Shown here: piece after piece, positions 32,661-40,460 of the stretch
Layout of the letters: each line of letters opens with the position of its first letter
Position numbering within the stretch: position 1 is the first letter of the stretch
Program-made: the position numbers and the translations under genes
The notes under the pieces: generated by a model
What the model was told of the DNA's origin: nothing
The model's database searches: none
The model's input: the letters and a program-made list of their open reading frames with translations, nothing else
DNA from: an uncultured Lachnospiraceae bacterium
GTDB taxonomy: Bacteria > Bacillota > Clostridia > Lachnospirales > Lachnospiraceae
Length of the DNA stretch: 64,000 nt
NCBI GenBank assembly: GCA_910588125.1
Contig: CAJUPI010000007.1
Span: 1-64,000 of the forward strand
Direction of reading: 5' to 3'

Positions 32661-32820
32661 GTTGCAAAATAAGTCTTTTACCATTCCCATTATGCGCATA
32701 GGACGTATTTTCCGGAGGATTTTTTCTTATAGGACGCAATTTCCTATAAAGCAAAAAAATCCCGTGTACGGGAACCGTCCGAACACGGGATCGGGAAATG
32801 GTAAATGACCTATTTTTCAA
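32661..32820. repeat. Inverted-repeat element, family 2, longer copy
   Basis: The left end GTTGCAAAATAAGTC followed by TTTTACCATTCCC pairs with the right end GGGAAATGGTAAATGACC, TATTTTTCAA. The core CGTGTACGGGAACCGTCCGA is related to the core of the copy at 28671-28763 and forms its own hairpin. It lies just downstream of the HPr-like gene (minus strand) and may act as its 3' end. Confidence 0.8.
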
Positions 32821-32826
32821 TCTCCC

Positions 32827-33084
32827 TTATAAATTCATTTCTATAAATTCCTTCAGCCTTGCCGCTTCCTCCTGCTCCTTTTCGCCCTGCAGTGAAAGCT
32901 CCAGTATATCACCGGCCTTTGCGGAAAGAGAAAGCACATGAAAAATCAGTTTGGCATCGCCGCTTTTTTCTCCCTTTCTTATCCGCACCTTACTGGTACA
33001 GAGGATCGTTTCTCGTACCAGTTTTCCCGCCGCCTCCGGCAAAAGGCCGGCAGAATCCTTTACCTGAAATTCAAATTTAACCAT
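32827..33084 (-). CDS. HPr-like protein lacking both phosphorylation sites
   Basis: This 85-residue protein aligns with HPr along its whole length without gaps. HPr has GIHARPA at 13-19 with the phosphocarrier His15; here it is GLLPEAA with Leu15 and Glu17. The regulatory Ser46 of NLKSIMGVMSL is Leu46 in DAKLIFHVLSL. It therefore cannot pass phosphate in the normal way and cannot be modified by HPr kinase at that site. It may be a structural or regulatory decoy. It is 15 bases after a HAD phosphatase gene at the end of a mannose-type PTS run. Confidence 0.75.
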   Translation of the reverse strand: MVKFEFQVKDSAGLLPEAAGKLVRETILCTSKVRIRKGEKSGDAKLIFHVLSLSAKAGDILELSLQGEKEQEEAARLKEFIEMNL

Positions 33085-33099
33085 ACATTTTCTCCCCTT

Positions 33100-33912
33100 T
33101 TATTTTATGGCCAAATATCGCTCCAGGGCAAAGGCGATTCCTGCATCATTGTTGCTCTTTGTGACGAAATCTGCCACCTCTTTTACCTCCTGAATGGCGT
33201 TTCCCATAGCAATCGCTGTGCCTGCCTTTTTGAGCATCGGAATGTCCAATTCCTGATCGCCAAAGGCGATGGTTTCCTCCGGACGGATGGCCAGCTTTTT
33301 GCAAATCGCCTCCAAAGCCTCCCCTTTTGTGGCGCCCTCAGGAAATATTTCAAGATAAATATCTGCCGAACGAGCCATATCAACCCCTGAAAGCCCCTCA
33401 ACTTTCATTCTCTCCTGAATGTGGCAAATCGTTTCGGGATTCGCGCCAATCAGCAGTTTATTGGGTTCTCTTCCCTGTATTCTCCACTCCCTTGCAAGTG
33501 TTTCCATATCCACAAGTTCCGGCTCATGACAAATGATTCGGCTCTCCCGTTCCACATAAAAATCCACGCTTGTCACATACCATTTTCTCCCCCGGAAAAT
33601 CCAGAGTGGAAGATGTTCGTCGGCCAAAAAATTCTCATAAATTCTTTGTGCCGCCTCTAAAGGAAGATATCTCGCATGGATACATTCCTCCCCTTGAAGA
33701 ATATATGTTCCTGCACTACAAGCCTTGATACAGGGAATCGAGAGCTCCTTCTCCACCAGCTCGGCTGCCACCGGCATCCTTCCTGTAACCAGTGCAATCG
33801 GTATCCCCATCCTGTGTGCTTTTTGCAGGCTTTCCTTCACCGGTTCCGGAACCCTTTTTTCATCATTCAAAAGGGTTCCGTCCACATCTAAACAAATCAG
33901 CTTATATGACAT
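33100..33912 (-). CDS. Cof-type HAD phosphatase
   Basis: This 270-residue phosphatase of the Cof/YwpJ group starts LICLDVDGTLLND (nucleophile Asp near residue 8) and has VTGRMP near 42, a cap domain, and the final GDQELDIPMLKKAGTAIAMGNA near 225. Members dephosphorylate sugar phosphates or similar small molecules. Its location at the end of the PTS run suggests it acts on a phosphorylated sugar from that system (inference). Its start overlaps the preceding gene by 16 bases. Confidence 0.92.
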   Translation of the reverse strand: MSYKLICLDVDGTLLNDEKRVPEPVKESLQKAHRMGIPIALVTGRMPVAAELVEKELSIPCIKACSAGTYILQGEECIHARYLPLEAAQRIYENFLADEHLPLWIFRGRKWYVTSVDFYVERESRIICHEPELVDMETLAREWRIQGREPNKLLIGANPETICHIQERMKVEGLSGVDMARSADIYLEIFPEGATKGEALEAICKKLAIRPEETIAFGDQELDIPMLKKAGTAIAMGNAIQEVKEVADFVTKSNNDAGIAFALERYLAIK

Positions 33913-34196
33913 GACTTATTCATCTCCAACAGGCCTAAAATCTTTTCTACATTGCGTTTTCCGTTTCGAATACCCAGATTAATCACTGCTGCGCTTCCCG
34001 TGCCTGCAAGAATCAGTGTAATGCCTGAAATACCATAGAAAGGATGGGGAAGCTGCCCTGCATATCCTGCATAAGTAAATGCCACGCCCAGGGCTGACAG
34101 GGCAAGCGCAATCTTTTTCCATCTCTCAATTTTTCCAAGGGCTTTCGTCTGGAGGGCTGCTTCCTGGAATAGCTGGTTTCTTTCTGTCACATTCAT
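33897..34196 (-). CDS. Small membrane protein linked to mannose-type PTS
   Basis: This 99-residue protein has two hydrophobic segments (about residues 28-45 and 55-75) separated by a short loop, with a charged N-terminus. I do not recognise a family. It lies 12 bases after the IID gene and overlaps the HAD gene, so it is part of the PTS operon. It may be an accessory membrane subunit. Confidence 0.65.
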   Translation of the reverse strand: MNVTERNQLFQEAALQTKALGKIERWKKIALALSALGVAFTYAGYAGQLPHPFYGISGITLILAGTGSAAVINLGIRNGKRNVEKILGLLEMNKSCHIS

Positions 34197-34208
34197 GACA
34201 TCGCCTCC

Positions 34209-35042
34209 CTAGTAAACAAGTCCCGGATTAAAGAATCCCAGCAGCACGCCAACAAATGCAACCACCACTAAAAGCAGCATAACCTTGATCGGCGACATCC
34301 GTTTCTTCGCCATCAAAAACCAGCAGGCAATTACAAAAACCGCTGTCAAAAGACCGGGAAATACTTCATTTAATTTGTCCTGCAGCACCAAATAGGGTTC
34401 TCCTGCCTCATTTAAAAGCTGCAAGGATGTGGTGACGCTGACCCAGGTTGCGGATACCGCACCGATCACCATCCCGCCAAGGATAGAAACCGACTCCCGG
34501 ATGGCATCTCCCTGAGCGCCAATCAGAAATTCCACGGCTTTGGTGCCAAGGCTATATCCCTTAAAATACAGAAACCGCATTCCCAAATAAGCAAACAAAT
34601 TCCAGACAATAATGTAGAAAATAGCTCCCAGCGGAGAGCCACCGGTTGACATTCCCATGGCAATACCCAAGAGAATGGGAATCACAGTTCCTACCACCAG
34701 GGAATCACCGATTCCGGCTATCGGTCCCATCAGACCGGCTCGCAGGCCGTTGATAGTCTCATCATCCACATCCTCGGTTCCGCTTGCCCTTGCCTCCTCC
34801 AGGCCGGCGGTAATCCCTACAATCAGGGTGCCAAGCTGAGGCTCTGTATTAAAGAATGCCGTATAGGTATTCATCGCCTTTGCTTTATCGTCTTCATTAT
34901 CATACAAATCCTCCACCAGAGGAAGCATAGAACACAGATATCCGAAGGTCTGCATGTGTTCCTGGGAAAAACAGGTCAAATGTCCATAGAACCAATTATG
35001 AAATGACTTTGTAAGAGCCTTTTTCGACAGCTTCTTCTCCAT
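34209..35042 (-). CDS. PTS mannose-family IID component
   Basis: IID is the second membrane subunit of mannose-type PTS transporters. The 277-residue protein has the family features SFHNWFYGHLTCFSQEHMQ near residue 12, GLMGPIAGIGDSLVVGT near 122 and a C-terminal membrane segment. I chose ATG 35042, which follows the IIC stop by one base; a longer frame would extend into IIC without homology. The transported sugar cannot be read from sequence. Confidence 0.93.
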   Translation of the reverse strand: MEKKLSKKALTKSFHNWFYGHLTCFSQEHMQTFGYLCSMLPLVEDLYDNEDDKAKAMNTYTAFFNTEPQLGTLIVGITAGLEEARASGTEDVDDETINGLRAGLMGPIAGIGDSLVVGTVIPILLGIAMGMSTGGSPLGAIFYIIVWNLFAYLGMRFLYFKGYSLGTKAVEFLIGAQGDAIRESVSILGGMVIGAVSATWVSVTTSLQLLNEAGEPYLVLQDKLNEVFPGLLTAVFVIACWFLMAKKRMSPIKVMLLLVVVAFVGVLLGFFNPGLVY

Positions 35043-35043
35043 A

Positions 35044-35883
35044 TCAGATATCCTCCTCGTCATCATCATAGCCGCCGGCAACTGCAGCTTTGCTTACGGA
35101 CAGCATTTTAATCTTATAGTTAATGACTGCAAACATTCCGGCAATTACGGTTGCCGATACCAGGTTGATTCCCATAGATGCCGCCAAAGTAAAGCCAAAC
35201 AGATAGGGAATAAAGTCTGTCACTTGTTTTACAATCTGCTTTAACAGAATCGCAATACCTACACAGGGAAGCAGGGAGCCTACCGTAAACAAAGTCTTCA
35301 TGGCAATCCCGTCCATCGGGAGTGTCGTCTTAATCAGCTCTACCACGCTAGTTCCCATTTTACACATAATCAGAGTGGGAATGAAGGAACAGATAAAGTG
35401 GGACACCCAGGGAAGAACCATGTCAACGATATATAATTTGTGATAATCCCGCTTTTCTACTGCCTGCCATCCTATATGCTGCCATGCCAGATTGACGGTG
35501 GCTGTTCCATAAAACAGCACGGTTCCCAGAGTTCCCACCATGGCGCCAAAGGAAGTGGCCAGCGCCGCACCCTCGACGGATGTAGCTTCCAGCCCATAGC
35601 TTTTCAGTGCAACCATAGCCAGGGGAATCCCGATGTAGCTGACTGCACGGACATCAGCCGACACGGTGCCGCCGGGAGTGACCAGTGCAATGTAAACCAC
35701 CTGCATGGCGCATCCTACCAGGATGCCGGACGTCATATCTCCCAGGATCAGGCCGCATATAAAACCGCCGATCAAGGGTCTTCCAAATGTGTAGTTACCA
35801 ACCGATGAACCGCCCATGCCGGGCATACTCGACAGACATGCAAACAACCCCAGCAGCGCTGCCTGTAACCAACTGATTGTCAT
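35044..35883 (-). CDS. PTS mannose/sorbose-family IIC component
   Basis: This 279-residue membrane protein has about seven hydrophobic segments and the IIC signature around residues 50-75 (ILGDMTSGILVGCAMQVVYI, then GGTVSADV). With IID it forms the sugar channel. It lies 12 bases after the IIB gene and has an acidic DDDEED tail. Confidence 0.93.
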   Translation of the reverse strand: MTISWLQAALLGLFACLSSMPGMGGSSVGNYTFGRPLIGGFICGLILGDMTSGILVGCAMQVVYIALVTPGGTVSADVRAVSYIGIPLAMVALKSYGLEATSVEGAALATSFGAMVGTLGTVLFYGTATVNLAWQHIGWQAVEKRDYHKLYIVDMVLPWVSHFICSFIPTLIMCKMGTSVVELIKTTLPMDGIAMKTLFTVGSLLPCVGIAILLKQIVKQVTDFIPYLFGFTLAASMGINLVSATVIAGMFAVINYKIKMLSVSKAAVAGGYDDDEEDI

Positions 35884-35895
35884 AATTTTCCCTCC

Positions 35896-36390
35896 TTAGT
35901 GAAACCCAAACTGGCCTCTGAATTTTTTCCAGTTACCGATTGCCTCATCCTTTAAAAGAGCAAACTCCACCTCATATCCTGCATTCATAATATTTTCCAG
36001 AGCCTGCGCTTCCTCCTGGGTGATGGACTGGTTATTTCCCAGCTTCGTCGTCCCCGGCCGGTCATTGCACGGCCCGATGATCACAGTGCTGATTCCCGGC
36101 TTTAATCCTTGCTCCACCAGAATCGTCTCCATATCCAGAGGGTTTTTGGTGATGAGGAAATAATTATCCTTGCTCTTTAAAACCTTCTCACTCTTTTCCT
36201 TAAATTCCTCCAATGACCACACAAAAGTCTTTTTTCCACTTGCGCTCTTATAAGCAGACTTCAAAACCGGGTTCTTTGCCGCTGCATTGTTGACAGCTAT
36301 CAGCCCGTCGCAGGGATATTCCAACGCCCACCTAGTACAAGTCTGTCCATGAATCATTCTGTCATCCACACGGATAAATGAGATTGCCAT
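35896..36390 (-). CDS. PTS mannose-family IIB component
   Basis: This 164-residue phosphotransfer subunit starts FIRVDDRMIHGQ, with the phosphorylated His at residue 14. It takes phosphate from IIA and gives it to the incoming sugar. The DRPGTTKLGNNQSIT region is somewhat diverged from mannose-specific proteins, so the sugar is open. Confidence 0.93.
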   Translation of the reverse strand: MAISFIRVDDRMIHGQTCTRWALEYPCDGLIAVNNAAAKNPVLKSAYKSASGKKTFVWSLEEFKEKSEKVLKSKDNYFLITKNPLDMETILVEQGLKPGISTVIIGPCNDRPGTTKLGNNQSITQEEAQALENIMNAGYEVEFALLKDEAIGNWKKFRGQFGFH

Positions 36391-36488
36391 AATTATTTCC
36401 TCCTGAATTTTTTTATTTTCTTTAAAATTTTCCTGAAACCCTTTCTTGATGCCCTAATGCGCCTCTCTGCTTGCTGTCTCCGCTGTCC

Positions 36489-36917
36489 TCAGATTTCGTC
36501 CTCGCCTTCACCAGTTGCCACAGTAAACTCCCGAAGTGCTTCTCTTGCTTCCGGAATCAGCATATCAACAAGAGTCCTGCTATCTACACTATCCTTGGAA
36601 ACAATGGCACTGACCACCAGCGGCAAATTCATGCCTCCCACCATAGTAGTGCGGTTCAAAAGCCCTTCCTCTGCCAACACATTGGCCGTGGTAGTCAGAG
36701 GAGAGCCTCCGATCATATCCGCAAACACCAAAAGCTCATCTTCCTCCTTAACTACAGAAACACACTTGCGCACATTCTCTGCAAGCTCATCAGCACCCAT
36801 ACCGTTCTTCAGGCTTGTGGACAGGATATCCTCCCTGCCCTCCCCCACCAACATTTCCAGTACGCTGTGCACCCCTTGCGCCATGGTCCCATGGCTTACC
36901 AGCAATATGTACTTCAT
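36489..36917 (-). CDS. PTS mannose-family IIA component
   Basis: This 142-residue cytoplasmic subunit has the active-site His9 in LLVSHGTMAQG, and FADMIGGSPLTT near residue 65, both typical of the EIIA-Man fold. It receives phosphate from HPr. It is the first gene of the PTS operon. The region upstream carries repeated ATGTGYCA boxes, suggesting control by the nearby NarL-type regulator. Confidence 0.93.
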   Translation of the reverse strand: MKYILLVSHGTMAQGVHSVLEMLVGEGREDILSTSLKNGMGADELAENVRKCVSVVKEEDELLVFADMIGGSPLTTTANVLAEEGLLNRTTMVGGMNLPLVVSAIVSKDSVDSRTLVDMLIPEAREALREFTVATGEGEDEI

Positions 36918-36998
36918 TTTTTGCCTCCCTACTAAGAAATTTTTCCGTAACCGTTTTTCTTCCCTGAACCGTTACGCTTTTGTTTTATCGTGGTTTCA

Positions 36999-37085
36999 GT
37001 ATACAAAAAAAGTGGCACATGTTCACCTAACATGTGTCACTCCTTCTGTCCGCCATGTGTCATTTCTTTTCATGACATTTGTCAT
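36999..37085 (-). promoter_or_regulatory. PTS promoter with four ATGTGYCA-type boxes
   Basis: A minus-strand TATACT lies at 37004-36999. Upstream are ATGTGCCA-type half-site (37013-37020, opposite strand), ATGTGTCA (37032-37039), ATGTGTCA (37055-37062) and ATTTGTCA (37077-37084). The first two form the inverted repeat GTGGCACATGTT/AACATGTGTCAC (37010-37038). The last three are spaced 22-23 bases. This looks like a set of activator sites; the likely binder is the NarL-type regulator encoded at 38453-39130. Confidence 0.65.
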
Positions 37086-37097
37086 ATGCTATATTCC

Positions 37098-38453
37098 CTA
37101 TTGCTTCTCTTTCAAATAATGGTTCACCTTCCGGTTCTGGATAATCGTCTCCCTGTTGATGTTCAAACTGCCCTCCAGAATATTCCTGACTGCCCGGTCA
37201 ACCTCCGCTACCGCACTGTCATAATCATGAAACCGGGGAATCACAACCGCCTGTTCCACTGCCTCACTTAATACAGAAAGACTTAATACATTTCCCGTAT
37301 CAGAGTCTTTCGCGAAAAACTTCTGGTTTTCCTCTGACTCAACAACCTCCCAAAGCACGGACACGCCCTCTGAATAGCTGAAGATCTCCGACTGAATCCG
37401 CTCATCGCCTGTGAGGAATTTCATCAGTTCCCATGCATCCTGCTTATGGATCGTCGTTTTGCTCATCGCCAGAGTCAGTGTGTCCAGGCGGGAAATGTTT
37501 CGCCCCTCCGGACCGGCAGGCATCGCCACACAATCCCACTCAAATCCCGAATATTTTTTTATGCTCAGCGGATAGGACTTATATGCCCGGTATTCCGAAA
37601 ACAACATGGGCTGAAAGGCAACATTTCCCAGAGCAAACTCCTTGCTGGAAACACTGTATCCTCCGTTCAGCGCCTCCATTTTCCCAATAAAGGAAATCGC
37701 TGCTTTGGCCCTCTCGTCAGTCAGGTAGCACTCTGTCCCCTTCTCGTCAAACAGCGTAACCCCATTGGAATCAAAAGCATCCTCCCAGGTATAACCCACC
37801 GTTCCGAACTGGTCAACGGTGCCGTTTCCGTCCGTATCCCTTGTCACTTGCCGGCAAATTTGATAAAAATCCTCCCAGGTCCACTGGTTTTCCGGCATTG
37901 CAAGGCCCTCCTGTTGCAAAATACTCTTGTTGACAAACATCAGCTTGGGCGCGCACTCGTAGGGCAGGGCATACTGCACACCTTCATAATTTCCATAATT
38001 ATAAGCAGAAGTGTAATATCTCTCCGGAAAAAACTCCCTGTCTCCTTCTATAAAAGGAGTCAAATCTCTCAATACCCCTGCTTCTGCAAAATCATTAAAA
38101 TGCTCTCCCGGCACAAAGAAAATATCCGGAGCCGTTCCTCTCATCATCTGTTCAGACAGCCATTCCGAATAATCCTCCCGAATGATACCGCTCACGTATT
38201 CCACCCGAGTACCCGGATGCTGCTTTTCAAACTCTTCTATCGCATCTTCTAATATTTGATAGGAATAACCATTTTGCACATTCCAGTAGCTGTCACTAAA
38301 TACACCGATGCGTATTACTTTTTCATAAAAGCCCGGCAGCATTTTGTAGGCGTCGCTGGCAATCATCCATATAAATAGCAAAAGGAGAACGCAGATTCCT
38401 GCCCGAATACCATACGTTTTATCTGTTTCATTCCTCATTTCTTTGTATTCCAT
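37098..38453 (-). CDS. Membrane-anchored family 1 solute-binding protein (sensory)
   Basis: This 451-residue protein has an uncleaved-looking N-terminal hydrophobic segment (residues 17-36) and then a sugar-binding family 1 fold (EDAIEEFEKQHPGTRVEYVSG, APDIFFVPGEHFNDFAEAG, YGVQYALPYE-like block). No ABC permease or ATPase lies nearby. It overlaps the response regulator gene by one base and is the last gene of a four-gene sensory operon. It probably binds a sugar and signals rather than transports. Confidence 0.82.
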   Translation of the reverse strand: MEYKEMRNETDKTYGIRAGICVLLLLFIWMIASDAYKMLPGFYEKVIRIGVFSDSYWNVQNGYSYQILEDAIEEFEKQHPGTRVEYVSGIIREDYSEWLSEQMMRGTAPDIFFVPGEHFNDFAEAGVLRDLTPFIEGDREFFPERYYTSAYNYGNYEGVQYALPYECAPKLMFVNKSILQQEGLAMPENQWTWEDFYQICRQVTRDTDGNGTVDQFGTVGYTWEDAFDSNGVTLFDEKGTECYLTDERAKAAISFIGKMEALNGGYSVSSKEFALGNVAFQPMLFSEYRAYKSYPLSIKKYSGFEWDCVAMPAGPEGRNISRLDTLTLAMSKTTIHKQDAWELMKFLTGDERIQSEIFSYSEGVSVLWEVVESEENQKFFAKDSDTGNVLSLSVLSEAVEQAVVIPRFHDYDSAVAEVDRAVRNILEGSLNINRETIIQNRKVNHYLKEKQ

Positions 38454-39130
38454 TAGCTCCCATCTCCAAGGACTTTATTGATCGCGCCTGTCTGTACTGC
38501 CCATATAGCAAGCTGTGTCCGATCCCGCAGGTTCAGTTTGCTCAAAACCGTGCTGATACAGTTTCTCACGGTCCCGTCAGACAGATTCAGCTTGGCGGCA
38601 ATCTCTTTGTTGGACAAACCACTTCCCACCTGCACAATAACCTGCCATTCGCTTTCCTTTAAGCTGGCCGACTGCTGCTCATCCACCTGAATGGCTACAT
38701 TCGACTGTGCCATCCTGGAAAACAGACGGATCACCTTGGAGGCAATATCTTCATTAATCATTGCCGTACCATGATAAACCTTGTGAATCGCTTCTGTCAG
38801 CTCTTTCATGGAAATCCCCTTGAGGAGATAACCGCTGGCGCCATATTTCAACGCATTAAATACATATTCATCATCGTCAAAGGTAGTCAGGATGATGATT
38901 TTGATATCCGGATAATTCTCTTTTATAATCTGGGTACAGACTACCCCGTCCATTTCCGGCATCCGGATATCCATCAGTATCACATCCGGCTTTTCTTTTC
39001 GCACAGAACGTATCACTTCCACCCCGTTAGCTACCGCATCGGTCACTTCAAAATTGTTTTCGCTGTTTAAAATGATCATAAGGCTCTGCCGAATCAGTTC
39101 CTGGTCATCTGCAATTAATATTTTAATCAT
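38453..39130 (-). CDS. NarL/LuxR-type response regulator
   Basis: This 225-residue regulator has a receiver domain (IADDQELIRQSL; phospho-acceptor Asp54 in ILMDIRMPEMDG; Thr in ILTTFDDDEY; Lys in LLKGIS) and a C-terminal LuxR-type helix-turn-helix (GLSNKEIAAKLNLSDGTVRN). I chose ATG 39130 with GGAGGAGG upstream; it overlaps the kinase gene by 8 bases. Its probable targets are the ATGTGYCA boxes before the PTS. Confidence 0.93.
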   Translation of the reverse strand: MIKILIADDQELIRQSLMIILNSENNFEVTDAVANGVEVIRSVRKEKPDVILMDIRMPEMDGVVCTQIIKENYPDIKIIILTTFDDDEYVFNALKYGASGYLLKGISMKELTEAIHKVYHGTAMINEDIASKVIRLFSRMAQSNVAIQVDEQQSASLKESEWQVIVQVGSGLSNKEIAAKLNLSDGTVRNCISTVLSKLNLRDRTQLAIWAVQTGAINKVLGDGS

Positions 39131-40442
39131 TTTCCTCCTCCGTTCCCCATCGGATTGGAATGCTCGCATCTATGACGAAACCATGATCTCCGTGATAGGA
39201 CAGCGTACCCTTCAGCATTTCCAGCCGTTCCTCCATATGATGCAGGCCAAACCCTTTTTGTATATTATTGCAGCCCACTCCATTATCCTCGATATGAATC
39301 TCCAGCATATTAAAGTTCCGGCTTATATAAACTGCCACCTGATCTGCCCTGCCATGCCGGATAGCATTGGTAATGGACTCCTGTACAATCCGATAGATCA
39401 CATCCTCCTCATCCTTATTAAAGCCCTTTAATGCCGGTTCTATCTGGTAAGTAATCTCCACTCCTGTAGAGCGCTTCGTCTCCTCCATCATCTGAATCAG
39501 GGCTGATTTCAGATTCAGGCTTTCCAGCGCATCCGGCCGAAGCGCCTTCACGGAGCGCCGGACATCCTTGATTCCCTGCCTGGCTACACCGGCAATCGCC
39601 TTTAGCTGTTCCTTAGTGGCCTCCGGAGCCACATCCACCAACATGACGCAGGCGTCGATTCCGGTAATAATTCCGGTCAGGGAATGTCCCAGCGTGTCAT
39701 GAATCTCCCTGGCAAGGCGGTTTCTCTCTCTTGTCTCGGCCGCCTTTTCCGTCTCCCTCGCATACTCCTCCAGCTTTTCATTCGCCGCCTGCAATTCCTG
39801 GTTCGCCGTATTCAACCTCTCATTCAGTCCCAATACCCGCTCTTTCTCCCTTACCTCTGTCAGTATCAGCCCTACCGCGTAGATGATAAAAACAATCATA
39901 TTGAGTGAATTCAGGATGTTTCGGATCCCCAACAACAGGGATCGCATCTCCTTGCTATAATAGGCCCAGCAGGATTCTATCGAAATGATAGGGTGACCCG
40001 CCGACAGCAGATCATAGTCCAGCAGGATATAGACCGCACAGATGGATGCCATCAGAATCAGCCTCTGCTTCATGTCGGAAAAATGGCCCATGGTATCGGC
40101 GATAATCAAAAACGCCATACCTGTATAGCTAAAATTCAACACATAACTGATGGCAAACACAATCCCCAATTCCAGAATCGTTTTCAGCAAAAAACCGGTC
40201 TTCCTTTGGCAGCGGATGGACAATAAAAGGAGCAGGCACAAATACAGCCCCACAGACAGAATCGGAAGCTTCCATGGCTCCATAGGCGTCCGTTTTACCC
40301 GCATCAAAAAATCCATGGCGGAATTTTCGTATATATAACCAGACAGGCTATGTACAGTCACCATAGTCAAATACAGAATAATAACCATATTGAGGTTTTT
40401 CATAGTATCCAGCACAATATCCGGAAAGCGATTCTTATCCAT
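39123..40442 (-). CDS. HisKA_3-type sensor histidine kinase
   Basis: This 439-residue kinase has an N-terminal membrane domain of about six hydrophobic segments (to residue 190), a coiled coil (205-245), the dimerisation/phosphorylation motif REIHDTLGHSLTGI near 250 and an HATPase domain (NAIRHGRADQVAV; DNGVGCNN; GFGLHHMEERLEML). It pairs with the NarL-type regulator immediately downstream. It has no large extracellular domain, so the two solute-binding proteins of the operon may present the ligand. Confidence 0.92.
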   Translation of the reverse strand: MDKNRFPDIVLDTMKNLNMVIILYLTMVTVHSLSGYIYENSAMDFLMRVKRTPMEPWKLPILSVGLYLCLLLLLSIRCQRKTGFLLKTILELGIVFAISYVLNFSYTGMAFLIIADTMGHFSDMKQRLILMASICAVYILLDYDLLSAGHPIISIESCWAYYSKEMRSLLLGIRNILNSLNMIVFIIYAVGLILTEVREKERVLGLNERLNTANQELQAANEKLEEYARETEKAAETRERNRLAREIHDTLGHSLTGIITGIDACVMLVDVAPEATKEQLKAIAGVARQGIKDVRRSVKALRPDALESLNLKSALIQMMEETKRSTGVEITYQIEPALKGFNKDEEDVIYRIVQESITNAIRHGRADQVAVYISRNFNMLEIHIEDNGVGCNNIQKGFGLHHMEERLEMLKGTLSYHGDHGFVIDASIPIRWGTEEEND

Positions 40443-40460
40443 CTCCCTATTCCTCTTTCC

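Noticed and set aside
36457..37119. A 220-codon open frame on the plus strand over the IIA gene
   Set aside because: Antisense to a gene with clear IIA motifs; the product is rich in Ser/Pro as expected for a shadow frame.
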